NCBI RefSeq assembly: GCF_026627505.1
Contig: NZ_JAPNLK010000029.1
Span: 1 to 64,000 of the forward strand
DNA from: Streptomyces sp. H27-H5
GTDB taxonomy: Bacteria; Actinomycetota; Actinomycetes; Streptomycetales; Streptomycetaceae
DNA: 64,000 nucleotides
Direction of reading: 5' to 3'
The notes under the pieces were generated by a model. That model had not been told where the DNA came from. It did no database searches and was given only the letters and a program-made list of their open reading frames with translations. Shown here piece by piece: positions 9,114 to 17,604 of this stretch (position 1 is the stretch's first letter; every line of letters begins with the position of its first letter). The position numbers and the translations under genes were made by a program.

Positions 9114-11141
9114 ATGGAAGAGCCGCGTCGCCTCGGCGGGCGGTACGAGCTGAGCCACGTGCTCGGCCGTGGTGGCATGGCCGAGGTCTACCTCGGTCAC
9201 GACACCCGGCTCGGCCGTACCGTCGCCGTGAAGACCCTGCGAGCGGACCTCGCCCGCGACCCGTCCTTCCAGGCCCGGTTCCGCCGCGAGGCCCAGTCCG
9301 CCGCGTCGCTGAACCACCCGGCGATCGTCGCCGTCTACGACACCGGCGAGGACTACGTCGACAACATCTCCATCCCGTACATCGTGATGGAGTACGTCGA
9401 CGGGTCCACCCTGCGCGAGCTGCTGCACTCCGGGCGCAAGCTGCTGCCCGAGCGCACGCTCGAAATGTGCATCGGCATCCTCCAGGCCCTGGAGTACTCC
9501 CACCGCGCCGGCATCGTGCACCGCGACATCAAGCCCGCGAACGTGATGCTGACCCGCACCGGCCAGGTCAAGGTCATGGACTTCGGCATCGCCCGCGCCA
9601 TGGGCGACTCCGGCATGACCATGACGCAGACCTCCGCCGTCATCGGCACCGCCCAGTACCTCTCCCCGGAGCAGGCCAAGGGCGAGCAGGTCGACGCACG
9701 CTCCGACCTCTACTCGGCCGGCTGCCTGCTGTACGAACTCCTCAGCGTCCGGCCGCCGTTCGTCGGCGACTCCCCCGTGGCCGTCGCCTACCAGCACGTC
9801 CGGGAAGAGCCGCAGCCCCCCTCGAACTTCGACCCCGAGATCACGCCCGTGATGGACGCCATCGTCCTCAAGGCCCTGGTCAAGGACCCCGACTACCGCT
9901 ACCAGTCCGCCGACGAGATGCGCGCGGACATCGAGGCCTGCCTCGACGGCCAGCCCGTCACCGCGACCGCCTCCATGGGCGCGGCCGGCTACGGCTACCC
10001 CGACCAGGGCGGCTACGGCCACCAGGGGGGCTACGACCAGCCCACCACCGCCCTGCGCACGGCGGATTCCGGCCAGACGTCGATGATGCCGCCGACGGGT
10101 TCGGGCGACGGCGGGTACGGGTACGGCGACCAGGGCCACGGCCGCCGGCCGCAGAAGAAGAGCCGCGCCTCGACGATCCTGCTGGTCCTGGCGGGCATCC
10201 TCGTCCTGGTCGGCGCCATCCTCATCGGCAGGACCCTCTTCGAGGGGAAGGGCACCGACAACCGGCCCAGCGTGCCCAAGCTGGTCGGCGACACCCTGGC
10301 CGCGGCCCAGGAACGGGGCAAGAACATCGGCCTCCAGGTGGTCCAGGGCGGCGAGATGGAGTGCGACAACCAGCCGAAGGGCAAGATCTGCGAGCAGGAT
10401 CCGGCCGCCGACACCAAGGTGGACAAGGGCAGTAGCGTCACCGTCAAGATCTCCTCGGGCGCGCCCAAGGTGGCCGTCATCGACGTGCGCAGCCTGGAGT
10501 TCGACAAGGCCGAGGCGGATCTGAAGGCCAAGGGCTTCGAGGTCCAGAAGAAGACGGTGGAGTCGGACCGTCCCGCGGGCATCGTCCTCGAACAGGACCC
10601 GAAGTCGGGCACCGAGGCCGAGAAGGGTTCCACGGTCACGCTGACGGTGGCCAAGGAGTTCTCGAAGGGCACGGTCCCGGACCTCACCGGCAAGAACCAG
10701 GCCCAGGCCGCGAAGGCGCTCCAGGACGCCAAGCTGAAGCTGGGCAGCGTCACCGAGGAGGACGCCCCCGCCGGCACGCCGGCGAAGACGGTCTTCAAGC
10801 AGCAGTACAAGCCGGGCGAGGCCTTGGACAAGGACACCACGGTCAACATCACCGTCGCCAAGGAGCAGGTGGCCCCGGTCGCCGTGCCGGCGTTGACCGG
10901 TCAGACCGTGGGTCAGGCGAAGCAGACCCTCCAGGGGGTCGGCCTGTCCTTCGGCGCGGTGCTCAGCGGTCCGTCGGAGGACGACGCGGTGGTGTTCGAC
11001 TCCAACCCCGGCGTCGGCAGCCAGGTCCCGGGCGGCACCGTCATCAACGTCCGTACCTTCCCCAAGGGCGGCGGTAACAACGGGGGCAACGGCGGCAACA
11101 ACGGCGGCAACGGGGGCTTCATCGGCGGCCTCGGCCGCTGA
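9114..11141 (+). CDS. pknB: PknB-type Ser/Thr kinase with PASTA repeats
   Basis: A 675-residue transmembrane receptor kinase. The kinase domain (about 10-275) has the P-loop GRGGMAEVY, K40, H136-R-D138, D156-F-G and an activation loop with several threonines (about 165-175). A Gly/Tyr-rich juxtamembrane stretch leads to a membrane helix (about 350-372), then four extracellular PASTA repeats (about 380-655) that bind muropeptides or lipid II. The tail is an unusual Gly/Asn-rich run. It closes the fha-pstP-ftsW-pbpA cluster. Likely substrates within the window are the pseudokinase at 51.9 kb, the FHA partners and PbpA. The start is ATG 9114. Confidence 0.96.
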   Translation: MEEPRRLGGRYELSHVLGRGGMAEVYLGHDTRLGRTVAVKTLRADLARDPSFQARFRREAQSAASLNHPAIVAVYDTGEDYVDNISIPYIVMEYVDGSTLRELLHSGRKLLPERTLEMCIGILQALEYSHRAGIVHRDIKPANVMLTRTGQVKVMDFGIARAMGDSGMTMTQTSAVIGTAQYLSPEQAKGEQVDARSDLYSAGCLLYELLSVRPPFVGDSPVAVAYQHVREEPQPPSNFDPEITPVMDAIVLKALVKDPDYRYQSADEMRADIEACLDGQPVTATASMGAAGYGYPDQGGYGHQGGYDQPTTALRTADSGQTSMMPPTGSGDGGYGYGDQGHGRRPQKKSRASTILLVLAGILVLVGAILIGRTLFEGKGTDNRPSVPKLVGDTLAAAQERGKNIGLQVVQGGEMECDNQPKGKICEQDPAADTKVDKGSSVTVKISSGAPKVAVIDVRSLEFDKAEADLKAKGFEVQKKTVESDRPAGIVLEQDPKSGTEAEKGSTVTLTVAKEFSKGTVPDLTGKNQAQAAKALQDAKLKLGSVTEEDAPAGTPAKTVFKQQYKPGEALDKDTTVNITVAKEQVAPVAVPALTGQTVGQAKQTLQGVGLSFGAVLSGPSEDDAVVFDSNPGVGSQVPGGTVINVRTFPKGGGNNGGNGGNNGGNGGFIGGLGR

Positions 11142-11171
11142 CCGACCCCGCCCCGCCGGCGCGACACGCAG

Positions 11172-11214
11172 AAGGGCCCGGCCCCCTCCCGATGGGAGGG
11201 GGCCGGGCCCCTTT
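11172..11214. terminator. Bidirectional terminator after pknB
   Basis: A perfect 17-bp GC-rich stem (11174-11190 with 11194-11210) with a three-base loop, flanked by AA on the left and CTTT on the right. It lies between convergent genes (pknB and the first sortase gene), so it probably stops transcription from both sides. Confidence 0.8.
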
Positions 11215-11323
11215 CCGTCACTTGTGCCCCAGAGGGGCTCACAGGCCCCTTCCAGGGCCGTCCGGGGGATGCCCCGGGGCCCCCCGGGGGCCGGGATGCC
11301 CCGGGGGCGGCCGGGGCGGGACG

Positions 11324-12061
11324 TCAGCGCAGTTCCGCCGGCGGGGTGCGGTCGCCGTCCACCTTCTCGGTCCGCTGCAACTCGCCCCAGACGATGTACC
11401 GGTACTTCGAGGTGTACACCGGCGTGCAGGTGGTGAGCGTGATGTAGCGGCCGGCGACGGTCCGGCCCGACTCCTTGGGGATCGGGCCGAGTACGTCCAC
11501 GTTGTACTTCGAGGTCTGGCGCAGCTCCGCGAAGACCTTGTACACGTACCAGGTGTCGCGCGTCTCGAAGACGATCGCGTCGCCGTTGCGCAGCTTGTCG
11601 ATGTTGTGGAACTTGGCGCCGTGCCCGTCCCGGTGCGCCGCCAGCGAGAAGTTGCCCTTGGCGTCCCACGGCAGCGCGGACTTGACCGGCTCCGTGTAGT
11701 AGCCGGCGACCCCGTCGTTCAGGACGTCCGGGGCGATGCCGGGCTTGACCAGCACCTCGCCGTTCTTCATCGCGGGCACGTGGAGGAAGCCGATGCCGCC
11801 CTGGGTGTCGAGCGCCCCCGGCCCGGCGGGCTTCTGGTCGGAGGGCGCGGGCGTGCGCTGCCACTGCTCGCGGACGGCGTCGCCCTTGGCCGACGCGTGC
11901 CGGTCGGCGAGCACGTTCGTCCACCACAGCGAGTAGGCGACGAACAGGCCCAGGACCAGTCCGACGGTGATCAGGAGTTCGCCCAGCAGGCTCAGGAAAC
12001 CGGCGAGCACGCCGCGGTTGCGGGTCGGCGGTGCGGAACGGCGGCGGCGGGCACGGGACAC
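11324..12061 (-). CDS. Class E sortase (copy 1)
   Basis: A 245-residue sortase. It has a basic N-terminus, a membrane anchor (about 18-46) and a sortase beta-barrel with catalytic H143 (AAHRDGHG), C212 (LTTCTP) and R221 (SKYRYIVWG). Class E enzymes attach LAXTG-type proteins such as chaplins to the Streptomyces cell wall. It is last in a minus-strand cluster of three related sortases, 43 bp after copy 2. No LAXTG substrate gene is seen in the window. Confidence 0.92.
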   Translation of the reverse strand: MSRARRRRSAPPTRNRGVLAGFLSLLGELLITVGLVLGLFVAYSLWWTNVLADRHASAKGDAVREQWQRTPAPSDQKPAGPGALDTQGGIGFLHVPAMKNGEVLVKPGIAPDVLNDGVAGYYTEPVKSALPWDAKGNFSLAAHRDGHGAKFHNIDKLRNGDAIVFETRDTWYVYKVFAELRQTSKYNVDVLGPIPKESGRTVAGRYITLTTCTPVYTSKYRYIVWGELQRTEKVDGDRTPPAELR

Positions 12062-12104
12062 TGCGGATTCGTCCTCTACGACGTACGAGCGCTCGGGCGG
12101 CTCT

Positions 12105-12926
12105 TCACGGGCTCTTCAGCGCGGGCGGAGCGCCCTGGCTGCGGGGGCGTTCCTCGACCATCCTGCCCCATACGATCATCCGGTAGGTGCTGGTGAACTC
12201 GGGGGTGCAGGTCGTCAGTGTGAGGTACCGGCCCGGGGTCGTGAAGCCGGAACCCTCCGGCACGGGCTTGATCACCGACACGTTCGCGGGCGAGGTCTGC
12301 GCCAACGCCGAGGTCATCTCGTACGTGTAGTACGTGTCGCGCGTCTCCACCACGATCGGGTCCCCGGGCACCAGCTTGTTGATGTAGCGGAACGGCTCCC
12401 CGTGGGTGTTCCGGTGCCCGGCCACCGCGAAGTTGCCCTGCTTGTCCGCCGGCATCGCCGTCTTCAGCGCGCCCTCGGAGTAGTGCCCGACGAGCCCCTT
12501 GTCCAGCACCCTGGGCTTGCTGATGCCCTCGGCCACCGGCACCTTCACGTCCAGCTTCGGGATGTACATGATCGCGAAGCCCTGTCCCGGCTCGAAGGCC
12601 TCGACCTGCGGCGCGGCGGCGGCGCCCGGGTCTCGCTCCCAGTTCTGGCGCAGCGATCCGGCGGCTCCGTCCACCGCCCGTTCCGCCAGCAGGTTCGTGT
12701 ACCAGAGCTGGTAGGTGACGAACAGCAGCATCACGAGGCCCGTCGTGATGAACAGCTCCCCGAGCGCCCGGCTGAGCACCACCAGCGGGCCGCCCGAGCG
12801 CGGGGGCCGACGCCGGCGTCCGCCCCGCCTGCGCCCCCGCGCGTGGGAGCGCTTCGCGGCCTCCTGTGCCGCCCTGCGCCGCGCGGCCCGTCCCTCCGTG
12901 GGCACGGACGGCGCGACCGCCGTCAC
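12105..12926 (-). CDS. Class E sortase (copy 2)
   Basis: A 273-residue class E sortase with a long Arg-rich cytoplasmic N-terminus (about 1-45), a membrane anchor (about 50-75) and catalytic H171 (VAGHRNTHG), C240 (LTTCTP) and R249. The GTG start at 12926 overlaps the stop of the upstream amidotransferase gene by four bases (GTGA), so translation is coupled. It is similar to copies 1 and 3, with the same VxGHR, LTTC and YRxIVW landmarks. Confidence 0.93.
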   Translation of the reverse strand: MTAVAPSVPTEGRAARRRAAQEAAKRSHARGRRRGGRRRRPPRSGGPLVVLSRALGELFITTGLVMLLFVTYQLWYTNLLAERAVDGAAGSLRQNWERDPGAAAAPQVEAFEPGQGFAIMYIPKLDVKVPVAEGISKPRVLDKGLVGHYSEGALKTAMPADKQGNFAVAGHRNTHGEPFRYINKLVPGDPIVVETRDTYYTYEMTSALAQTSPANVSVIKPVPEGSGFTTPGRYLTLTTCTPEFTSTYRMIVWGRMVEERPRSQGAPPALKSP

Positions 12927-13561
12927 GCGACGGCCTTGCCCACCACCGGGGCCAGCCCCACCGAACGCCCGACGGCCCCGGTGTCACCGCAGCGCACGAG
13001 CCAGTTGGCGAGCATCCGGTGGCCCCACTCGGTCAGTACCGACTCGGGGTGGAACTGGACGCCCTCGACGTCGTGCTCGCGGTGCCGGAGCCCCATGATG
13101 ATGCCGTCCTCGGTGCGCGCGGTGACCTCCAGCACGTCCGGCAGGGTCTGCGGCTCGGCGGCGAGCGAGTGGTAGCGGGTCGCGATGAACGGCGAGGGCA
13201 GTCCCTCGAAGACCCCGAGCCCCTCGTGCGTCACGGGCGAGGTCTTGCCGTGCAGCAGCTCGGGCGCCCGGCCCACGACCCCTCCGTAGGCGACGGCCAT
13301 GGACTGCATGCCGAGGCAGACGCCGAAGACCGGCACACCGGTCTCCGCGCAGTGCCGCACCATGTCGACGCAGACGCCGGCCTCCTCGGGGGTACCGGGT
13401 CCGGGCGACAGGAGCACCCCGTCGAAGCCGTCCTGCGCGTGCGCGAGCTCGACCTCGTCGTTGCGCAGCACCTCGCATTCGGCGCCGAGCTGGTAGAGGT
13501 ACTGGACCAGATTGAAGACAAAGCTGTCGTAGTTGTCGACAACCAGAATGCGCGCGCTCAC
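12923..13561 (-). CDS. pabA: PabA/TrpG-like glutamine amidotransferase (aminodeoxychorismate/anthranilate synthase component II)
   Basis: A 212-residue class I glutamine amidotransferase with the triad C82 (GVCLGMQ), H171 and E173 (VQFHPES), and the N-terminal DNYDSFVFNL and LSPGPGTP signatures. It would release ammonia from glutamine for a chorismate-using partner in folate or tryptophan synthesis. The partner is not encoded nearby, so pabA and trpG cannot be told apart here. The GTG start at 13561 overlaps the stop of the small membrane protein gene, and its own stop overlaps the sortase start. A metabolic enzyme is thus translationally locked between membrane and sortase genes. Confidence 0.92.
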   Translation of the reverse strand: MSARILVVDNYDSFVFNLVQYLYQLGAECEVLRNDEVELAHAQDGFDGVLLSPGPGTPEEAGVCVDMVRHCAETGVPVFGVCLGMQSMAVAYGGVVGRAPELLHGKTSPVTHEGLGVFEGLPSPFIATRYHSLAAEPQTLPDVLEVTARTEDGIIMGLRHREHDVEGVQFHPESVLTEWGHRMLANWLVRCGDTGAVGRSVGLAPVVGKAVA

Positions 13562-13734
13562 GGAGTGGCTCCCGATCCCTCGTCCACCGTCACATCGTTG
13601 AACGGAAGGAGCGGCTCGGCCCAGGGGAAGACGTACTGGAAGAGCACGAAGACCACCGCGAGGACCAGTACGAGAGAGATCAGCGCGCGGACCCACGCGT
13701 TGCCGGGCAGGTGCCGCCAGATCCAGCCGTACAT
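13558..13734 (-). CDS. Small single-pass membrane protein
   Basis: A 58-residue protein if the ATG at 13734 is used; an in-frame ATG at 13782 would add 16 residues. It has a short basic, aromatic N-terminus (MYGWIWRHLPGN), one long hydrophobic helix (about 17-37) and an acidic tail. AAGGGA lies about 10 bp upstream of ATG 13734, which favours the shorter form. I do not recognise a functional family. Its stop overlaps the amidotransferase start by four bases, so it belongs to the sortase-pabA operon. Confidence 0.75.
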   Translation of the reverse strand: MYGWIWRHLPGNAWVRALISLVLVLAVVFVLFQYVFPWAEPLLPFNDVTVDEGSGATP

Positions 13735-13813
13735 TCCGTCCGCGTCCCTTTCGTCCCACGCACCGCGGGGGCGGTACCGCAACAGACTAAAGGCAGCGGC
13801 CCGACGACAGGGG

Positions 13814-14566
13814 TCAGCTCGACAAACCCTCGGGTTCGCCCTCGGCGGCTGCCCTGGTGCCCGTGAGTTCGGCCCAGACGATCAGCCGGTGGCTGTGGCC
13901 CCATTCCGGATCGCAGGTGGTCAGGGTCAGGTAGCGGCCGGGGGTGGTGAAGGGGGAGCGCGCGGGCACCGCGTCGACCACCCCGGTCTCGCCGGGCAGG
14001 GTGCGCAGCGGCGCGGCCCGGACGGTGTACGTGTACCAGGTCGTCGCGTCCTTGAGGATCACGTCGTCCCCCGGGCGCAGCTCGGGGATGTCCTTGAAGG
14101 GGTCCCCGTAGGTCCGCCGGTGCCCGGCGACCGCGAAGTTCCCGCTCTCGCCGAGCCGGCCGCTGCCCGGGTAGTGGCCGAGGCCCTTCTTGAGCAGCTC
14201 GGTGCCGGTGCCCTCCAGCACGGGCTTGTTCCAGTCCCGACCGAAGCGGGGCACGTACATCTCGGCGAAGGCCCGGCCCTCGGGGATCCGCGCGGGCGCC
14301 GGCCGCGTCGAGGGGCTCGTCGAGGGTCTCGGGGCGGCGGTCGTCGGCACCGATGCGGGTGCGTGGGCGGCGGGGGCGGCCCAGCGGTCGCGCATCCGGG
14401 CCATCTCCCCGTCCATGGCCCGGTCGGCCTTGACCCCGGTCCACAGGAGCACGTACGCGACGAACAACACGATCACCGTGCCGACGGTCAGACACACCTC
14501 GCTGAACGTCCGTACCAGCAGACGCAGTACGACGTCAGGGCGTGGCGGATTCCACGGGCTTCGCAT
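13814..14566 (-). CDS. Class E sortase (copy 3)
   Basis: A 250-residue class E sortase with a membrane anchor (about 22-46), a Pro/Ser/Thr-rich stalk (about 65-92) and catalytic H149 (VAGHRRTYG), C218 (LTTCDP) and R227 (SHRLIVW). The ATG at 14566 overlaps the DUF881 gene by 32 bp; no better start with a clear ribosome site is visible, so the exact N-terminus is uncertain. It heads the sortase group, with 79 bp to the small membrane protein gene. Confidence 0.9.
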   Translation of the reverse strand: MRSPWNPPRPDVVLRLLVRTFSEVCLTVGTVIVLFVAYVLLWTGVKADRAMDGEMARMRDRWAAPAAHAPASVPTTAAPRPSTSPSTRPAPARIPEGRAFAEMYVPRFGRDWNKPVLEGTGTELLKKGLGHYPGSGRLGESGNFAVAGHRRTYGDPFKDIPELRPGDDVILKDATTWYTYTVRAAPLRTLPGETGVVDAVPARSPFTTPGRYLTLTTCDPEWGHSHRLIVWAELTGTRAAAEGEPEGLSS

Positions 14567-15311
14567 AGTGGAGGTCCACTGTGCCGGAGTAGGCGGGGAG
14601 TGTCAGCTCCTTGTGCTCCTCCACTTTCCAGCCGAGCCCGTACGCGTTCACGTACAGCTGGTAGTTCTGCAGGGCGGGCGAGGCCGCCAAGGCCTTGCGC
14701 AACGCGCGCGGGTCGCCGACCGCGGACACCTTGTAGGGGGGCGAGTAGACCCGGCCCTGGAGGATCAGCGTGTTGCCCACGCAGCGCACGGCGCTGGTGG
14801 CGATCAGCCGCTGGTCCATGACCTCGATGCCCTGGGCGCCGCCGAGCCACAGCGCGTTCACCACGGCCTGGAGGTCCTGCTGGTGGATGACGAGGTCGTT
14901 GGGCTGCGGTTCGGGAACGTTGGGGATGCGGGCCGTGGCGTTCGGCGGCGCGTCGTTGAGCGTGACCGTCAGACCCTTGCCGGACAGCTCCTCGGTGCCC
15001 GAGGCTGTGCGCAGGGCGGCCAGCTTGGCGTCCTCGGCCCTGGTGCTCCCGTCGTCGCGCTCCGCGAGGGCGTCCACCTGTTCGCGCACGGCCGCGGTGG
15101 TCCGCTCCAGCTCCGCGTTGTCCTGGCTGCGCTCGTGGATGAGGTCGGACAGCTTCAGGAGTGAGCCGTCCGTGCGAATGTTCGTACCCTTGGACGTGTT
15201 GAAACTGGTGACGAAGATGAGGCCGGCCAGGGCGAAAACGGCAGCGGTCAACAACCGGACGGGCCTGGCCCGGCCACGGGGACCCGCGGAGGAGTCGTCG
15301 GAATTGCTCAA
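14535..15311 (-). CDS. DUF881 family membrane-anchored protein
   Basis: About 258 residues. A short cytoplasmic N-terminus precedes a membrane helix (about 20-38, LLTAAVFALAGLIFVTSF), a coiled stretch rich in Glu/Arg (about 55-105) and the DUF881 core (about 115-240), including DLQAVVNALWLGGAQGIEVMDQRL. TTG at 15311 is chosen because AAGGAGAAGG lies 6 bp before it; an ATG at 15335 is the alternative. DUF881 proteins occur beside division genes in actinobacteria and Firmicutes (YlxW-like), but their biochemical role is not established. Here it is divergent from crgA. Confidence 0.88.
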   Translation of the reverse strand: MSNSDDSSAGPRGRARPVRLLTAAVFALAGLIFVTSFNTSKGTNIRTDGSLLKLSDLIHERSQDNAELERTTAAVREQVDALAERDDGSTRAEDAKLAALRTASGTEELSGKGLTVTLNDAPPNATARIPNVPEPQPNDLVIHQQDLQAVVNALWLGGAQGIEVMDQRLIATSAVRCVGNTLILQGRVYSPPYKVSAVGDPRALRKALAASPALQNYQLYVNAYGLGWKVEEHKELTLPAYSGTVDLHYAKPVESATP

Positions 15312-15402
15312 CGTAGCCTTCTCCTTCAACGCCACAGGTCCACTACGCTAACGGACGCCCGGGGCAGGCAAGGTCCCCAGCGCATCGACAGGAGAGCCCC
15401 TC

Positions 15403-15657
15403 GTGCCGAAGTCACGTATCCGCAAGAAGGACGACTACACCCCGCCGCCCACGCGGCAGGCGCAGACGATCAGGCTGACGAACCGGAGCTGGGTGGCCCC
15501 GGTCATGCTGGCCTTCTTCCTGATCGGTCTGGCCTGGATCGTCGTCTTCTACGTGACCGATACCCAGCTGCCGATCGAGGCGCTGGGCAATTGGAACATC
15601 GTGGTCGGATTCGGGTTCATCGCGGCCGGGTTCGGCGTCTCCACGCAGTGGAAGTAG
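15403..15657 (+). CDS. crgA: CrgA cell division protein
   Basis: An 84-residue protein with a basic N-terminus (MPKSRIRKKDDYTPPP) and two membrane helices (about 30-50 and 63-80) joined by a short outer loop. This is the standard CrgA layout. CrgA interacts with divisome proteins. In Streptomyces it delays FtsZ ring formation and coordinates sporulation septation (family knowledge). The GTG start at 15403 has AGGAGA 8 bp upstream. It is divergent from the DUF881 gene, with 91 bp between them for both promoters. Confidence 0.95.
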   Translation: MPKSRIRKKDDYTPPPTRQAQTIRLTNRSWVAPVMLAFFLIGLAWIVVFYVTDTQLPIEALGNWNIVVGFGFIAAGFGVSTQWK

Positions 15658-15809
15658 CCCTCCCCACGCGGTGCGGGTAGTCCCGCGCGCTTAGCGCAGC
15701 GGGACTGCCGAGGGAAGCTCTCCCCATGAGTTATCCACAGCGTCATCCACACCTGAGGAAAAGACAGAAGATCTGTGGATAACTCTGTGGAGAGTTGACG
15801 CCGGTGTGA

Positions 15810-16691
15810 TCAGGTGAGTGCGGTCAGCTCGGCCGTACGGACCACAATCAGGCCGATGACCAGGAGAAATACCGCCGCGCACGTCACCCACTGGATCAGC
15901 GCCCGCTTTCTGCCCGCGGTGGGCAAGAGCATCCCCAGTGCTACCAACGCACCGGTGACCAGGCCGCCGATGTGGGCCTGCCAGGACACCTCGACGCTCC
16001 CGATCCGCACGAAGGTCAGCAACAGCATCAGGCCGACCATGATCAGGATCGGGCGCATCTCGTAGCGCAGCCGCCGGGCCAGCACGACGGTGGCGCCGAG
16101 CAGCCCGAAGATGGCGCCCGACGCGCCGAGGGTGGGGGTGGACGGCGTGGTCAGCAGGTAGACGAGGGCGCTGCCGCCCAGCCCCGACAGCAGGTAGAGG
16201 GTCAGGTAGCGGGCCCGGCCGAGGGCTGCTTCCAGGGGGCCGCCGATCACCCACAGGGCGAGCATGTTGCCGATGATGTGCCACCACTCGGTGTGCAGGA
16301 ACACCGAGGTCAACAGGCGGTGGTACTCGCCGTTGGCCACGCCGTGGAGCGGTCCGCCCCAGTAGTCGACGTAGCTGCCGAGCAGTTCCAGGGGGACGGC
16401 GATGGCCGGCGCCAGCAGGGTCGCGAAGAACACGGCGACGTTGACGCCGATGAGGATCTTGGTGACGAGGTGCGGGTCGGCGGCGACCACACCGCCGGCG
16501 ACGGTGCGCGGGACGTTAGCGGCGGGACGGTGGCCCGTGCCGGAGCCCTCCCGGACGCATTCGGGGCACTGGAAGCCCACCGATGCGCTGATCATGCACT
16601 CGGGACAGATCGGACGCTCGCAGCGCGTGCAGCGGATGCCCGTGCCTCGGTCCGGGTGGCGGTAACAGCCCGGCAGACGGTCGGTGTCCAT
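15810..16691 (-). CDS. Rhomboid family intramembrane serine protease with N-terminal zinc-ribbon-like segment
   Basis: A 293-residue protein. The N-terminal 50 residues hold seven cysteines in CxxC-type spacing (C9, C21, C24, C29, C32, C42, C45), a probable B-box or zinc-ribbon fold. A six-helix rhomboid domain follows, with HxxxN-type HTEWWHIIGNM (about 133-143), catalytic S191 in GASGAIFG and catalytic H240 in SWQAHIGG. It would cleave membrane proteins within the bilayer; substrates are unknown. ATG 16691 has GAGGGG just upstream, and longer in-frame extensions lack a ribosome site. Confidence 0.92.
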   Translation of the reverse strand: MDTDRLPGCYRHPDRGTGIRCTRCERPICPECMISASVGFQCPECVREGSGTGHRPAANVPRTVAGGVVAADPHLVTKILIGVNVAVFFATLLAPAIAVPLELLGSYVDYWGGPLHGVANGEYHRLLTSVFLHTEWWHIIGNMLALWVIGGPLEAALGRARYLTLYLLSGLGGSALVYLLTTPSTPTLGASGAIFGLLGATVVLARRLRYEMRPILIMVGLMLLLTFVRIGSVEVSWQAHIGGLVTGALVALGMLLPTAGRKRALIQWVTCAAVFLLVIGLIVVRTAELTALT

Positions 16692-16853
16692 CGGTCCCCT
16701 CGATCGGCGGCGAGGCGGAGGGTGCCACCCCGCCGGTCCGGTAGGCGTCCAGGTATGTATCCAGGACGGACGGGCGGGGCGAAAAGGTTCCCGGGCAGCG
16801 GCGCGGCAAAGTCCGCTCGAAGGCAGCACCCGGGGGTTCGGGCGCCCTGGGGT

Positions 16854-16901
16854 TCAGCGCTTGTCGAAGGCGACCGTTCAGCTCTTGTCGAAGGCGACCG
16901 T
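16854..16901 (-). repeat. 24-bp tandem duplication of the cyclophilin gene 3' end
   Basis: Two adjacent 24-bp copies (16878-16901 and 16854-16877) differ at one base. The first holds the last seven sense codons and the stop of the cyclophilin gene. The second repeats them with its own stop just outside the gene. This is a recent-looking slippage duplication with no effect on the protein. Confidence 0.85.
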
Positions 16902-17429
16902 TCCGCGCTTCTCGATCACGACGGACTGGAGGATCACGTCGTCCAGCGGGCGCTCGGTGCGCGGGTTGGTCGGCAGTCCGGCGATCGCGTCCACGATCTT
17001 CTGGCCGGCCTTGCCGGTGACCTCGCCGAAGATGGTGTGCTTGCGGGTCAGCCAGGCGGTCGGCGCGACGGTGATGAAGAACTGCGAGCCGTTGGTGCCC
17101 GGGCCGGCGTTGGCCATGGCGACCAGGTACGGCTTGGTGAAGGCCAGGTCGGGGTGGAACTCGTCCGCGAACTGGTAGCCGGGACCACCGGTGCCGTTGC
17201 CGAGCGGGTCGCCGCCCTGGATCATGAATCCGCTGATGATCCGGTGGAAGACCGTGCCGTCGTACAGCGGGTCCGTGGTCTTCTGGCCGTCCGTGGGCCG
17301 CGTCCACTCGCGGGCGCCGGTGGCGAGCTCCACGAAGTTCCGCACGGTCTTGGGGGCGAAGTTCGGCAGCAGCTCGATCTCGATGTCGCCGTGGTTCGTC
17401 TTCAGGGTGGCGTAGAGCTTCTCGGCCAC
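16878..17429 (-). CDS. ppiA: Cyclophilin-type peptidyl-prolyl cis-trans isomerase
   Basis: A 183-residue cytoplasmic cyclophilin with no signal peptide. Active-site landmarks are FHRIISGFMIQGGDP, the NGSQFFIT box and KHTIFGEV. It speeds X-Pro bond isomerisation during protein folding. GTG 17429 is used because GGAAGG lies 7 bp before it and the fold begins at once (EKLYATLKTNHGDIEIEL); an open stretch of 25 codons upstream is not typical of the family. A tandem copy of its last codons follows the stop. Confidence 0.94.
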   Translation of the reverse strand: MAEKLYATLKTNHGDIEIELLPNFAPKTVRNFVELATGAREWTRPTDGQKTTDPLYDGTVFHRIISGFMIQGGDPLGNGTGGPGYQFADEFHPDLAFTKPYLVAMANAGPGTNGSQFFITVAPTAWLTRKHTIFGEVTGKAGQKIVDAIAGLPTNPRTERPLDDVILQSVVIEKRGTVAFDKS

Positions 17430-17604
17430 GGATCTGCCTTCCATAGTCATCACTGTCGGTACAGATACTCCCACGGGGTGCTTCCACGCACAGAAATCCT
17501 CCACTCGGATGCCCTGTCACGCATGCCGGTCGACGGTAAGGCAGGCATGATCCGACAAAGGGTGGAAAGGTGAACTGTGTCCGCCACCGAGGAGGAGGAA
17601 CCCC

